Assembly (NCBI GenBank): GCA_944326305.1 | Contig: CALVDL010000009.1 | Location: 1 to 64,000, forward strand | Origin: an uncultured Bacteroidales bacterium | Lineage (GTDB): Bacteria; Bacteroidota; Bacteroidia; Bacteroidales; UBA932 | Reading direction: 5' to 3' | DNA length: 64,000 nt | Part shown: positions 41,800 through 50,583 of the stretch, piece by piece | Layout: every line of letters begins with the position of its first letter | Position numbering within the stretch: the first letter of the stretch is position 1 | Notes under the pieces: generated by a model | What the model saw: the letters and a program-made list of their open reading frames with translations, nothing else | What the model was told of the DNA's origin: nothing | The model's database searches: none | Position numbers and translations under genes: made by a program

Positions 41800-43071
41800 T
41801 TACAGATTGTTCTCCATCAGCCATTTCCATACAGGGATGACCTCTATCCGGCGGTTGCCGGATTCTATTGTCTTCTCCTCGTCCATTGTGATTACAAGCA
41901 TGGTCCGGCAAGCCTCCACTACGCGTGCGAACTTTTCCAGTGCACCGACCTCCCGTTTTATCGTATCTTCTGACGCCAGACTGTAGCATACCTGGATGGC
42001 AATTCCGGATTCAGGAATATAGAAGTCTACCTCTATGTTCCTGTTGTAGAAAAAGACGGAGTCTTCCCTGCCATATTTCCGCAACAGGGCTACGGCCACG
42101 ATGTTTTCAAGCAGGGAGGTCTCGTCACCGAGAAGGAAGAGGTTGAGAATTCCGTTGTCCGTGAAGTAGTATTTCGGGCTGGACTCTTTGTCGGTGAGCT
42201 TCCCGGCATAGTTGGGCACAGGGGAAACCAGCCAGGCTTCCTTGGCATATTCCACATAATTGATGACCGTACTTGTGCCGACCTTCGCTCCAGTGGACGA
42301 GACTATGTTGGAAAGCCTGTTGAACGACACGGGCTGCTTCACGCTTTCCGCCATCTTCCTGAACAGGACACGCAGGGCGAATGTATTCTCCACGGAATGC
42401 CGGGCGGCTATGTCGCCTAGATATATTTTCTGGTACAGGCTCGTCAGGTAGTCCCTTTTCACAGGCATGTGGATGCCCTCGGGGAAGCCGCCGCCGTGGA
42501 AATAGTCGTTGAACTCCCTCTTGACAGAGGCCCGTGTCTCGGTCCCGTAGAGCATATCCGCAGTGACGCGTAATCCCCTGGCGTTCAGAAATTCCGTAAA
42601 TCCGTACGGATAAACGCAGACGGGGATATAACGCCCGCCGAGTGTGCTCTGGACCTCGCTGCCGAGCATCTTGGCGTTGCTTCCGGTGATATAGACCGTG
42701 TATTTCATGTCGGCCAGCCTTCTGGCGAATTTCTCCCATCCTTCTATGTTCTGTATCTCGTCAAGGAACATGACAGGCCGCTTGCCGTACCGTTCCAGAT
42801 GTATCTCAATCAGCATATTCAGGTCAAGGGCCTTCATCCCGGAAAGCCTTTCGTCCTCGAAATTCACATAAAGCATCTCGTCCCAGCCTTTCCCCTGCGC
42901 GAGAAACTCCTGCATCCTCTGGTAGAGCAGGAACGATTTCCCCGCCCGGCGGATTCCCACAAGGACATAATTGCTGCTTTCGTCAAATCTGAAATCCCTC
43001 GGTGTAACCGCATACCGTGAGACCTCTGTCTGGTTGTCCGCAAGTACTGTGCGGAGGATGTTCTTGTCCAT
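41800..43071 (-). CDS. AAA ATPase with DUF4143 domain
   Basis: The product has 423 residues. The Walker A motif is in VLVGIRRAGKSFLLYQRM (near residue 40), Walker B in RPVMFLDEIQNIEGWEKF, then the sensor region YTVYITGSNAKML. DUF4143, with a degenerate nuclease-like fold, covers about 230-400 (FFYNRNIEVDFYIPESGIAIQVCYSL). The family is abundant and multi-copy in Bacteroidetes, with unknown substrate. It is convergent with the nuclease-ATPase gene (31 bp between the stops). A stump of a gene of this broad family lies at 3841. Confidence 0.87.
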   Translation of the reverse strand: MDKNILRTVLADNQTEVSRYAVTPRDFRFDESSNYVLVGIRRAGKSFLLYQRMQEFLAQGKGWDEMLYVNFEDERLSGMKALDLNMLIEIHLERYGKRPVMFLDEIQNIEGWEKFARRLADMKYTVYITGSNAKMLGSEVQSTLGGRYIPVCVYPYGFTEFLNARGLRVTADMLYGTETRASVKREFNDYFHGGGFPEGIHMPVKRDYLTSLYQKIYLGDIAARHSVENTFALRVLFRKMAESVKQPVSFNRLSNIVSSTGAKVGTSTVINYVEYAKEAWLVSPVPNYAGKLTDKESSPKYYFTDNGILNLFLLGDETSLLENIVAVALLRKYGREDSVFFYNRNIEVDFYIPESGIAIQVCYSLASEDTIKREVGALEKFARVVEACRTMLVITMDEEKTIESGNRRIEVIPVWKWLMENNL

Positions 43072-43079
43072 GCCGATTT

Positions 43080-43128
43080 ATCTTATATACAGGACAAAAA
43101 TATGCATAATTCATCTTATATACAAGAT
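43080..43128 (-). promoter_or_regulatory. Promoter of the DUF4143 ATPase gene with operator-like repeats
   Basis: On the minus strand the -7 box TATTTTTG (43102-43095) has TTG 20 bases upstream. ATCTT-ATATAC-AAGAT (43113-43128) is a palindrome overlapping the -33 region. A second copy (ATCTTATATACAGGAC, 43080-43095) lies 33 bases away over the transcription start. Self-control is possible. Confidence 0.5.
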
Positions 43129-43265
43129 ATTTCGCGTCCGGGCGTTCGCTGTGGTTATTTTCATCCTGCACATCCAATCCTTCCGGATCTGCAGCCATGG
43201 GTAAATTCACGAAGAGTCCCTGCCCAGCCATGACTTGGGCAATTATGCGGATAACCAATGAAAAC

Positions 43266-43407
43266 GCCCTGAAAAACGCCCCTTAAAAAGTGCAGTTTTT
43301 ACCGCACCTTTTGCTGAAGATTACGTGTATCAATATTTATGTTTAACTAAGTTCATTTTGCTTATGAAAAAAGTAAAGTTGTTTTTCACGGCAATGATGG
43401 TGCTGCT
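43266..43407 (+). repeat. 142-bp inverted repeat, right arm (susC B promoter and start)
   Basis: Matches the reverse complement of 37590-37731 with one mismatch. It covers the promoter, the leader and the first 14-15 codons of the susC at 43364. Just outside, at 43257-43265, the bases GAAAACGCC partly repeat the first bases of the arm. The flanks on both sides are otherwise unrelated to those of the left arm. Confidence 0.95.
43285..43341 (+). promoter_or_regulatory. susC B promoter and operator-like palindrome
   Basis: AAAAAGTGC (43285-43293) and GCACCTTTT (43304-43312) form an imperfect palindrome. It overlaps TTTG at 43310-43313. After 20 bases comes TATTTATG at 43334-43341, then the ATG at 43364. 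Confidence 0.55.
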
Positions 43408-46400
43408 GGCTTCGGCTGTAGCTATGGCCCAGAATGTCACAGTCACCGGAACCGTAACTGACAAAGACGGCAATCCTCTTATCGGAGCGGCCGTTATGGT
43501 CAACGGTACCACTACAGGAGTTGCCACCGGAACAGACGGGTCTTATTCGCTTGCTGTTCCAGGAGACGCTTCCCTGCTGGTGACGATGATCGGATATGCA
43601 GACGTCATCGAGCCGGTAAGGTCCAGGACTCTGATCGACTTTGTCCTGGAGGAAGATACCGAGTATCTTGATGAAATTACCGTAGTGGCTTTCGGCACGA
43701 AGAGAAAGCAGGACCTTGTCGGATCCGTCAGCACAGTAAAGTCATCCATTGTCGCAAATTCACAGGCAACATCGGTAACCAATGCGCTGGAGGGTGCGGT
43801 AGCAGGTCTTCAGGTGATCAGCTCGACAGGACAGCCGGGAACGGATGCCAACATCTATGTGCGTGGTATAGGGTCCCTGTCTGCGAGCAACGCCGCGCTG
43901 ATCGTAGTCGACGGTGTGCCTTTCAATGGAAAGTTGTCGGATATCAATCCTAATGACATAGAATCCATTACGGTTTCCAAGGATGCCGTGTCCAACTCAC
44001 TGTACGGATCCAGGGCTGCCGGCGGTGTCGTTATGGTGACGACCAAGAAAGGAAGCCCGGAAAGAATATCAATCCAGTTCCAGGGCAACTGGGGTGTGAC
44101 CTCAAGGGCATACAAGGATTATAATATGGTTTCTGATCCGGGTGAATTCTATGAACTTACATGGTACGGAATAAGGAATACCCAGTGGGCAGGGGGGGCG
44201 TCTCTCGATGATGCCGCATTGTATGCCAGCCAGCACCTCCTCGAGCAGTTGGGCTATTATAACGCTTTCAAAGGGGTTCCTTCCGGAGAATATCTGGTCG
44301 GACTTGACGGTACTCTGAATCCGAATGCACAGCTCCGCTATGACGATACATTCTATGACGCCATGTTCAAGAACTCTTTCCGTCAGGAGTATAACGTATC
44401 CGCTTCGGGAGGAAACGACCGTACGGACTATTATCTTTCTCTCGGATATCTTGATAACGAGTCTTATATCATAGGATCTTCATATGACAGGTTCTCTGCC
44501 CGTGTGAATGTGAACTCCCAGCTCAAGAAATGGGTCAAGGTCGGAACGAACATCGGTTATTCAAGGACTACCCAGAACGGAGTCCAGGAAGGTGTCGGGC
44601 TGGCATCCAACCCGTTCAGCGTGGCCAGGTCATGGGCTCCTATATTCCCTGTCCATGCGTATGATGCGGACGGAAACATGAAGTACAATGCGGACGGTAC
44701 ACCGATGTACGACTCCGGTATGGGCGAGACCGACGGGACGACTTCCAGACCTACGGCGACCAACCAGAACGTCATCACCAACCTTTATGAGGATATCAAT
44801 GAAAGAAGGTACAACAACCTTACTTCAAGGTCCTATATCGAGATAAAGTTCCTTAAGGACTTCACTTTCTCTGCAAACTACAGCTATGATTATACCAATC
44901 TTGAGAAAGTCGAGTACTATACTCCTACCATCGGAGACGGAATGTCATTCGGAGGACGAGGCAACCATGGTTCATACAATACCTCTACAACCAACTTCAA
45001 CCAGATCCTGGCCTATGACAAGATTGTAGACGGCAAGCATTATATCTCGGCAAAAATAGGCCACGAGTACTACAAATACCGCTATAAGTCGCTTGAGGGA
45101 GAAAAGACGAACTTCTTCGATCCGATGAATCCGGAACTTGTAAACGGCGGACAGATGCAGTCTCTCGAAAGCTATACGCTCAACCATAACATCGAAGGCT
45201 ATTTTGCGATGGCTGACTACAATTTCGGCCACAGATACTACATCTCCGCCGCATTCCGTAGAGACGGTACATCAAGGTTCCTGGACAAATGGGGCAACTT
45301 CTGGTCTGTGGGAGCCGCATGGAGGATATCCGGAGAGAAGTTTGCGGAAAATGCTGCAGGGTGGCTCAACGACTTGAAGCTCAGGGCATCCTACGGTACA
45401 CAGGGAAATGAGAACATCCTGCCGGGATATGCATACGGGTATACGCCTTACCAGGACCAGTATTCCGTGACCTGGGACGGCTCATCTCTCGGATACGCAA
45501 TTTCTTTCTACGGTAATCCCGATCTGACATGGGAAAAGCAGAAGACATTTGATGTCGGCGTGGACTTCAGGCTTTGGGACAGGCTTTACGGTAATGTCGA
45601 CTACTTCATACGCAAGACAGACGACATGCTTTTCCAGCGTCCTCTGGCAACTTCCGCCGGACGTCCTTACAACTGGGAGAACATCGGCTCGATGAACAAC
45701 AGCGGTGTAGAGTTCGAGGTTAATGTCGACATATTCAAAAGGGAGGATCTCCGCTGGACAGTCTCTCTCGTAGGTTCGCACTATGAAAACAAGATCCTCA
45801 CTCTTCCTGAGGAAAACAGGGCCGACGGTATTACTTCCGGACCGTTCAACCTCAGGGAAGGCAAGAGCAGATATGAGTACTATACTTACATGTATGCCGG
45901 GATGAATGAACTCGGACAGGGAATGTGGTATATGGATGAGGTCGATGAGGCCGGTAATCCTACCGGAAACAAGGTCACCACTACCGAATATCAGAACGCT
46001 ACGAAGTATTTCATAGGGAAGACAGCTCTTCCGGACATCAACGGAGGTCTGAACACGACATTCTATTTCAAAGGTATAGACCTTTCAATCGCGACCGCTT
46101 TCCAGATCGGAGGATGGGCTTATGACTACTCGTTCCTCGACGGTATGTCCTCATCATATTATACAGGACACAACGTGGAGTTGTGGGATACGTTCAACCC
46201 TGAAACGGGAACAGGAAAATACCCTATCTGGAATGCGAACGATGCTTCCAATTCATTCACCCAGACATCAGACCTGAATCTGGTAAAAGCATCATATTTC
46301 AGCATCAGGAACATCACATTGGGCTATTCGTTCCCGAGGAAATGGATGGACAAGATCAAGGTACAGAACCTCAGGGTATATGTTACTGCGGATAACCTCG

Positions 46401-46519
46401 CACTGTGGTCTGCACGCCAGGGCTTCGACCCTCGTGTTTCCATGTCGGGATCGAATGATGACTTCGGAGGATATTCGCCGATGAAAGTCATATCCGGCGG
46501 TATAAACATTACATTCTAA
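43364..46519 (+). CDS. SusC/RagA-type TonB-dependent transporter of locus B
   Basis: The product has 1051 residues. The signal peptide (MKKVKLFFTAMMVLLASAVA) is identical to that of locus A through residue 18. The carboxypeptidase-regulatory-like domain (about 22-105) follows, then the TonB-box region ITVVAFGTKRKQDLVGS. The plug carries the signature VDGVPFNGKLSDINPNDIESITVSKDAVSNSLYGSRAAGGVVMV. The barrel ends in KVISGGINITF. Beyond the shared start it differs widely from the locus A protein, so the two pairs should take different ligands. susD follows after 17 bp. Confidence 0.96.
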   Translation: MKKVKLFFTAMMVLLASAVAMAQNVTVTGTVTDKDGNPLIGAAVMVNGTTTGVATGTDGSYSLAVPGDASLLVTMIGYADVIEPVRSRTLIDFVLEEDTEYLDEITVVAFGTKRKQDLVGSVSTVKSSIVANSQATSVTNALEGAVAGLQVISSTGQPGTDANIYVRGIGSLSASNAALIVVDGVPFNGKLSDINPNDIESITVSKDAVSNSLYGSRAAGGVVMVTTKKGSPERISIQFQGNWGVTSRAYKDYNMVSDPGEFYELTWYGIRNTQWAGGASLDDAALYASQHLLEQLGYYNAFKGVPSGEYLVGLDGTLNPNAQLRYDDTFYDAMFKNSFRQEYNVSASGGNDRTDYYLSLGYLDNESYIIGSSYDRFSARVNVNSQLKKWVKVGTNIGYSRTTQNGVQEGVGLASNPFSVARSWAPIFPVHAYDADGNMKYNADGTPMYDSGMGETDGTTSRPTATNQNVITNLYEDINERRYNNLTSRSYIEIKFLKDFTFSANYSYDYTNLEKVEYYTPTIGDGMSFGGRGNHGSYNTSTTNFNQILAYDKIVDGKHYISAKIGHEYYKYRYKSLEGEKTNFFDPMNPELVNGGQMQSLESYTLNHNIEGYFAMADYNFGHRYYISAAFRRDGTSRFLDKWGNFWSVGAAWRISGEKFAENAAGWLNDLKLRASYGTQGNENILPGYAYGYTPYQDQYSVTWDGSSLGYAISFYGNPDLTWEKQKTFDVGVDFRLWDRLYGNVDYFIRKTDDMLFQRPLATSAGRPYNWENIGSMNNSGVEFEVNVDIFKREDLRWTVSLVGSHYENKILTLPEENRADGITSGPFNLREGKSRYEYYTYMYAGMNELGQGMWYMDEVDEAGNPTGNKVTTTEYQNATKYFIGKTALPDINGGLNTTFYFKGIDLSIATAFQIGGWAYDYSFLDGMSSSYYTGHNVELWDTFNPETGTGKYPIWNANDASNSFTQTSDLNLVKASYFSIRNITLGYSFPRKWMDKIKVQNLRVYVTADNLALWSARQGFDPRVSMSGSNDDFGGYSPMKVISGGINITF

Positions 46520-46536
46520 TTTAATCGCAACTGAAT

Positions 46537-48135
46537 ATGAACAAGATAACCAAATTCCTATTTCTCGGAGCGGCTGCGCTTTCTGCGGTTTCCTGCCTTG
46601 AGGAAGTCGAACCGACTGCCTATGTCAGCGAAGGGAAACTTACCGAGATTGCAACGGAAGACCCGGGCAAGACATTCTCGGCGGCTGTTGCAGGACTTTA
46701 CAACGACTTCCAGCAGTATGTCCATACTGACATGAGCCACAACTACTTCGGCCAGAAAAGCTTCGATTACCTCACATCGTTGATGGGTAACGATATGGTA
46801 ATGACCGGACTGTTCGCAATGAGCTGGTATCATTATATCCTTGATTACAGAGGCCAGAACTATGTCGCTACGAGCAACCGTTGGAGAGAATATTACAGGG
46901 TGATAGACAATGCCAACAACATACTTAAGCTTATCGACCCTGAAACCGCTACGTCGGATATTAAAAGCTACCAGGCCATAGCTCTCGGATTCCGCGGCTA
47001 TGCCTATCTGCAGCTTACTTATCTTTACCAGCACTCCTATTATGTAGGAGCCGAGGGTACCAAGTGGGGCAAGGGCCAGAAATATGATTTCTCCCAGGAG
47101 CCTTGCGTGCCTCTTTTGACCGAGAATACTGACGGAGACCAGCCGAGGAGCACAGTGGAACAGGTATATGACCAGCTGCTTTCAGACCTTGAGGAGTCCT
47201 ACAGGATTTTCGAGGAAATCGGACAGGTCAAGACATCCTCCCCTACAGATTTCGACGGATGCGTGGCAGCGATGTATCTTGCCCGCGCGTACATGGTAAA
47301 ACAGGACTGGGACAATGCCATAAAGTATGCCCAGGTAGTTATCGACAATTATCCTGTACTTACAACCGAAGACCAGATCCTTCAGGGATTCAGCGATATC
47401 ACCCTTCCTGATATCGTCTTCGGATGCGATATCACGGCCGACAACTCTACCGTTTACATGTCATGGTTCTCCCAGATGGATGCCTATGGCGCCGGATACG
47501 GAGCGATCGGTGTTTACCGTGCCGGATTCAAACCGTTTGTCGACAAGATAAACGACAACGACATAAGGCTCCAGTGGTTCTGCTGCGAAAGAAGTACAGG
47601 ACAGTCCGGTACAGTCATGCTCAGGGACACAGAGTATCCTGCATCCGTAGACTACCAGTCCGTCAAGTTCATAGGAGCGGGCAGGGAGACAGTCCGTGCC
47701 GGATACGACCCTTCTACAGGAGCTACGGGATGGGAACTCGGAGATTATATCTACCTGCGTTCGGAAGAAGCCTGGCTTATCAAGGCTGAGGCACTCGCAC
47801 ATAAAGGAGACGCCAGTGCGGTTACAGTCCTCAATGAATTCATGAGGACAAGGCAGCCGGATTATAACTGGACCGCTACCGACAAGGCCAGCCTTATCGA
47901 AGAAATCAATTTCCAGAAGAGGGTCGAGTTCTGGGGAGAAGGCATAGAGTACCTTGATAACCGCCGTCTCAACATTCCTGTCGACCGTACGGATGAAACC
48001 TGGGGCTCTGACAATAACCATTATGACGGCGCCAAGTTCAAATACGAGCAGGAAGACAAGCAGATGGTATACCAGCTTCCGATATCCGAGATTGAAAACA
48101 ATAAAGTCCTGACATCAGCCGACCAGAATCCGTGA
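46537..48135 (+). CDS. SusD/RagB-type surface nutrient-binding lipoprotein of locus B
   Basis: The 532-residue product has a lipobox (ALSAVSC). SusD features are the helical N-terminal part (YRVIDNANNILKLIDPETATSDIKSYQAIALGFRGYAYLQLTYLYQ) and the C-terminal EEAWLIKAEALAHKGDASAVTVLNEFM with INFQKRVEFWGEGIEYLDNRRLNIPV. It is the partner of the SusC just upstream and shares the general plan, not close identity, with the SusD of locus A. Confidence 0.94.
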   Translation: MNKITKFLFLGAAALSAVSCLEEVEPTAYVSEGKLTEIATEDPGKTFSAAVAGLYNDFQQYVHTDMSHNYFGQKSFDYLTSLMGNDMVMTGLFAMSWYHYILDYRGQNYVATSNRWREYYRVIDNANNILKLIDPETATSDIKSYQAIALGFRGYAYLQLTYLYQHSYYVGAEGTKWGKGQKYDFSQEPCVPLLTENTDGDQPRSTVEQVYDQLLSDLEESYRIFEEIGQVKTSSPTDFDGCVAAMYLARAYMVKQDWDNAIKYAQVVIDNYPVLTTEDQILQGFSDITLPDIVFGCDITADNSTVYMSWFSQMDAYGAGYGAIGVYRAGFKPFVDKINDNDIRLQWFCCERSTGQSGTVMLRDTEYPASVDYQSVKFIGAGRETVRAGYDPSTGATGWELGDYIYLRSEEAWLIKAEALAHKGDASAVTVLNEFMRTRQPDYNWTATDKASLIEEINFQKRVEFWGEGIEYLDNRRLNIPVDRTDETWGSDNNHYDGAKFKYEQEDKQMVYQLPISEIENNKVLTSADQNP

Positions 48136-48158
48136 TGCGGAATTAAAACAAATTCGAT

Positions 48159-50465
48159 ATGAAAATTCTTAATATAATGTCTTTGGCTGCAGCTGCCGCG
48201 GCGATGATATCCGCCGTTTCCTGCGCCAATGAAGAGTTCACCAGAACGGGTGAGCTCAACGGTGAAGCGGTATATTTCCCTGTGGATGCAGTGACCGAAT
48301 ATACCCTGGACGAAGAGACAACATCGGTTACTGTTCCGGTGAGAAGAAGCGTTACCGATGATGAATTTACCGTCAGCATACTTGCCGACTGGGGCGAAAT
48401 GAGTGAAACAGACCAGTCTGTCTTCACTGTACCGTCATCGGTAACTTTCAGTGCCGGTGAAGAAGAGGCTTCGCTTGTGATAGCTGTAGACAACAGCGCA
48501 GTGGAAGAAGGCAAGGAATATACGATAGGCTTCCTTATCAATGATGAAGCAAATGTTTCACAGTACGGAAACAAGACTCTTTACATAACTTTGGCCAAGG
48601 AGATATGGGATCTGCTCGGTACAGGAAAATTCCGGGATGACTGGTTTACTGCCATGTGGCAAAGCGCTCCAGTAGTAGAAGTCGATGTCCCTATTTATGA
48701 GCACAAGAGCCAGAAAGGCCTGTATATGCTTGAAGCGCCTTACGGATGGCCGTATCTCGAAGCGTTTTTCGAAGGTTCCAAGGAGGATATCGAGAGTCAA
48801 TTGGTTACATATGCGGCTGCGAACATAACGATCGATGCTACAGACCCTGCTCAGGTTTTCATTTCTCGCCAGTCGACAGGAATTACGGATAATGACCCTG
48901 CATACGGCCTGTATGAAATCGCTACGGCGGAGTCTGTGTACGGCACTCTGGAAAACGGAATCATTACTTTCCCGGCAGGAGGCCTGAAACTGTTTTGTGT
49001 TGCCGGAGGCATGGACACAAATCCGAACGGACTCTTCCGTGTCGTTCTTCCGGGATATGAGGCCAGGGACTATTCCGTATCCGTAGAATATTCGGGCATG
49101 AGGGTTGCGTCAGACAATAAAACCGCTACGGCCGTACTCGATTTTTCATATGGAGCGGACGTGACAGGAATCAGCTATGTATTCGTCAGCGGTGATGTGA
49201 CCGCAGCTCCGGAAGAATATGTGTCAGGTGTGGTCAACGGGACGGCAGAGAACATCTGCACGGTAGACGGTTTCGTTGCCGGTGAAGGGTCCGTATCTGT
49301 CGAGGCCGAGCTTGCTCCGGGACTCTACACGATCGTAGCCGTTCCTGCGGATGTATCAGGTGCGCTTTCTGCAGAAAATGCGGTTGCCGTGAATTTCTAT
49401 TTCCCTGGTGCAGGCGGAAACGCAGCTCCTGAGTGCGACATAACAGCTGCATTGTATAAAGTCACCGAATATCCGGACGCTGCAGGATATATTGAGCAAT
49501 GTCCTGACTATTCCTCAGTGGTATATGAACTCAAGGGCTCGGAAATCAAATCCCTGAAGATGTATCTGAATACCACTGAAGTGATTAACAGCATCGAGGG
49601 CATGGGCATGACGGTACAGGAAGTCGTGGATGCCTACGGGTCCGATCTCTCTGCCGATTTTCTTCAGGAACTCAATGCAGTGGGAAAGATATGGAATATT
49701 TTCATAAATCTTAATCCGTCCACATCCTACACTTTTGTCGTAAGTGCTGAGAATTCATACGGTGAGACCGCTTTGATCATTTCGAAACCGTTTGTAACGG
49801 ATGCACTGCCTTATTCCGGAGAACTGGCCATAGGCAAGTACTATATGTCATGCGAGTATGCCGGTGAAACGTTCGAGAATATATTCGAGGTATTGCCTAC
49901 CCAGAGCAGTGAAACCGACTTCTTTGTAAGGAACATAGGTATTGCCAACGGCAGCAGCTGGTATGCCGAATATGATTCTGAAGCCTCCACTCTTACGCTT
50001 ACCGGCTATGAAGAAGGATATGAGGATTTCGGAATGCAGTTCGGAGTGCCTTACTATTATTATGACGAAGAAGAAACCATGTACTATGGATTCTATTCAT
50101 ATACATCAGACACCAGCAACGGCAAGAACCCGTGTGTGTTCTCGGTAGATCCGCAGACCAAGGAGCTGGCTGCCCTGAACAATGACTTTGCCGTCATCCT
50201 TCAGGATGCGAAGACAATGGAAGGAATAGGTTTGCTGGGATATTACACTGCCGGTACAGAAGTTTCTCTGTACGAAGGGGCCGGCCAGGCTTCCAGGATG
50301 GCTGCGTCAAGAATGCAGAACCTTTCCGGACTTACTACTGCAGCTTCAGTCAGGGAGCCGGCAGTTGCGGGCAGTCTGGCGACTCTGAAGGTGGTTACGC
50401 GTAAGTGCGAACCGCTTTCCGGAAAGATTTCCCATAAGGTGGTAAGAGATGGTTTTCTGCGGTAA
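48159..50465 (+). CDS. Large Calx-beta-like surface lipoprotein of locus B
   Basis: The product has 768 residues with a lipobox (MISAVSC). Residues about 35-145 match the Calx-beta-like opening of the locus A lipoprotein (VYFPVDAVTEYTLDEETTSVTVPVRRS, then EEASLVIAVDNSAVEEGKEYTIGF). A second region (about 150-290) resembles the rest of that protein. The remaining 480 residues are additional beta-sandwich modules, perhaps fibronectin-III-like (SGMRVASDNKTATAVLDFSYG, then PSTSYTFVVSAENSYGET). It lies 23 bp after susD. It is probably a surface substrate-binding protein, enlarged compared with locus A. The ligand is unknown. Confidence 0.75.
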   Translation: MKILNIMSLAAAAAAMISAVSCANEEFTRTGELNGEAVYFPVDAVTEYTLDEETTSVTVPVRRSVTDDEFTVSILADWGEMSETDQSVFTVPSSVTFSAGEEEASLVIAVDNSAVEEGKEYTIGFLINDEANVSQYGNKTLYITLAKEIWDLLGTGKFRDDWFTAMWQSAPVVEVDVPIYEHKSQKGLYMLEAPYGWPYLEAFFEGSKEDIESQLVTYAAANITIDATDPAQVFISRQSTGITDNDPAYGLYEIATAESVYGTLENGIITFPAGGLKLFCVAGGMDTNPNGLFRVVLPGYEARDYSVSVEYSGMRVASDNKTATAVLDFSYGADVTGISYVFVSGDVTAAPEEYVSGVVNGTAENICTVDGFVAGEGSVSVEAELAPGLYTIVAVPADVSGALSAENAVAVNFYFPGAGGNAAPECDITAALYKVTEYPDAAGYIEQCPDYSSVVYELKGSEIKSLKMYLNTTEVINSIEGMGMTVQEVVDAYGSDLSADFLQELNAVGKIWNIFINLNPSTSYTFVVSAENSYGETALIISKPFVTDALPYSGELAIGKYYMSCEYAGETFENIFEVLPTQSSETDFFVRNIGIANGSSWYAEYDSEASTLTLTGYEEGYEDFGMQFGVPYYYYDEEETMYYGFYSYTSDTSNGKNPCVFSVDPQTKELAALNNDFAVILQDAKTMEGIGLLGYYTAGTEVSLYEGAGQASRMAASRMQNLSGLTTAASVREPAVAGSLATLKVVTRKCEPLSGKISHKVVRDGFLR

Positions 50466-50510
50466 GATCCGCAGGAAATACCTGACTGGTGAAAAGTAAT
50501 GATATTTTAG

Positions 50511-50552
50511 AAAGAGTGCCGGAGAAGCGCAATGCCTTCTCCGACACTCTTT
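50511..50552 (+). terminator. Hairpin between the lipoprotein and S8 protease genes of locus B
   Basis: AAAGAGTGCCGGAGAAG pairs with CTTCTCCGACACTCTTT with one mismatch around a short loop. The T-run is short (TTTC), so read-through is likely. It is the counterpart of 31901-31935 in locus A. Confidence 0.55.
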
Positions 50553-50583
50553 CAGTCTTGAATTCAAAAATCTACAATAGGTA

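Noticed and set aside
43325..43363. GTG start giving 13 extra residues on susC B (and the mirror in susC A)
   Set aside because: The stretch contains the -7 box and would place residues before a standard signal peptide.
37590..43407. Explaining the inverted repeats by simple paralogy of susC
   Set aside because: Beyond the arms the genes are widely diverged, yet the arms differ at one base including non-coding leader, so common descent alone does not fit; recent conversion or selection for recombination is needed.
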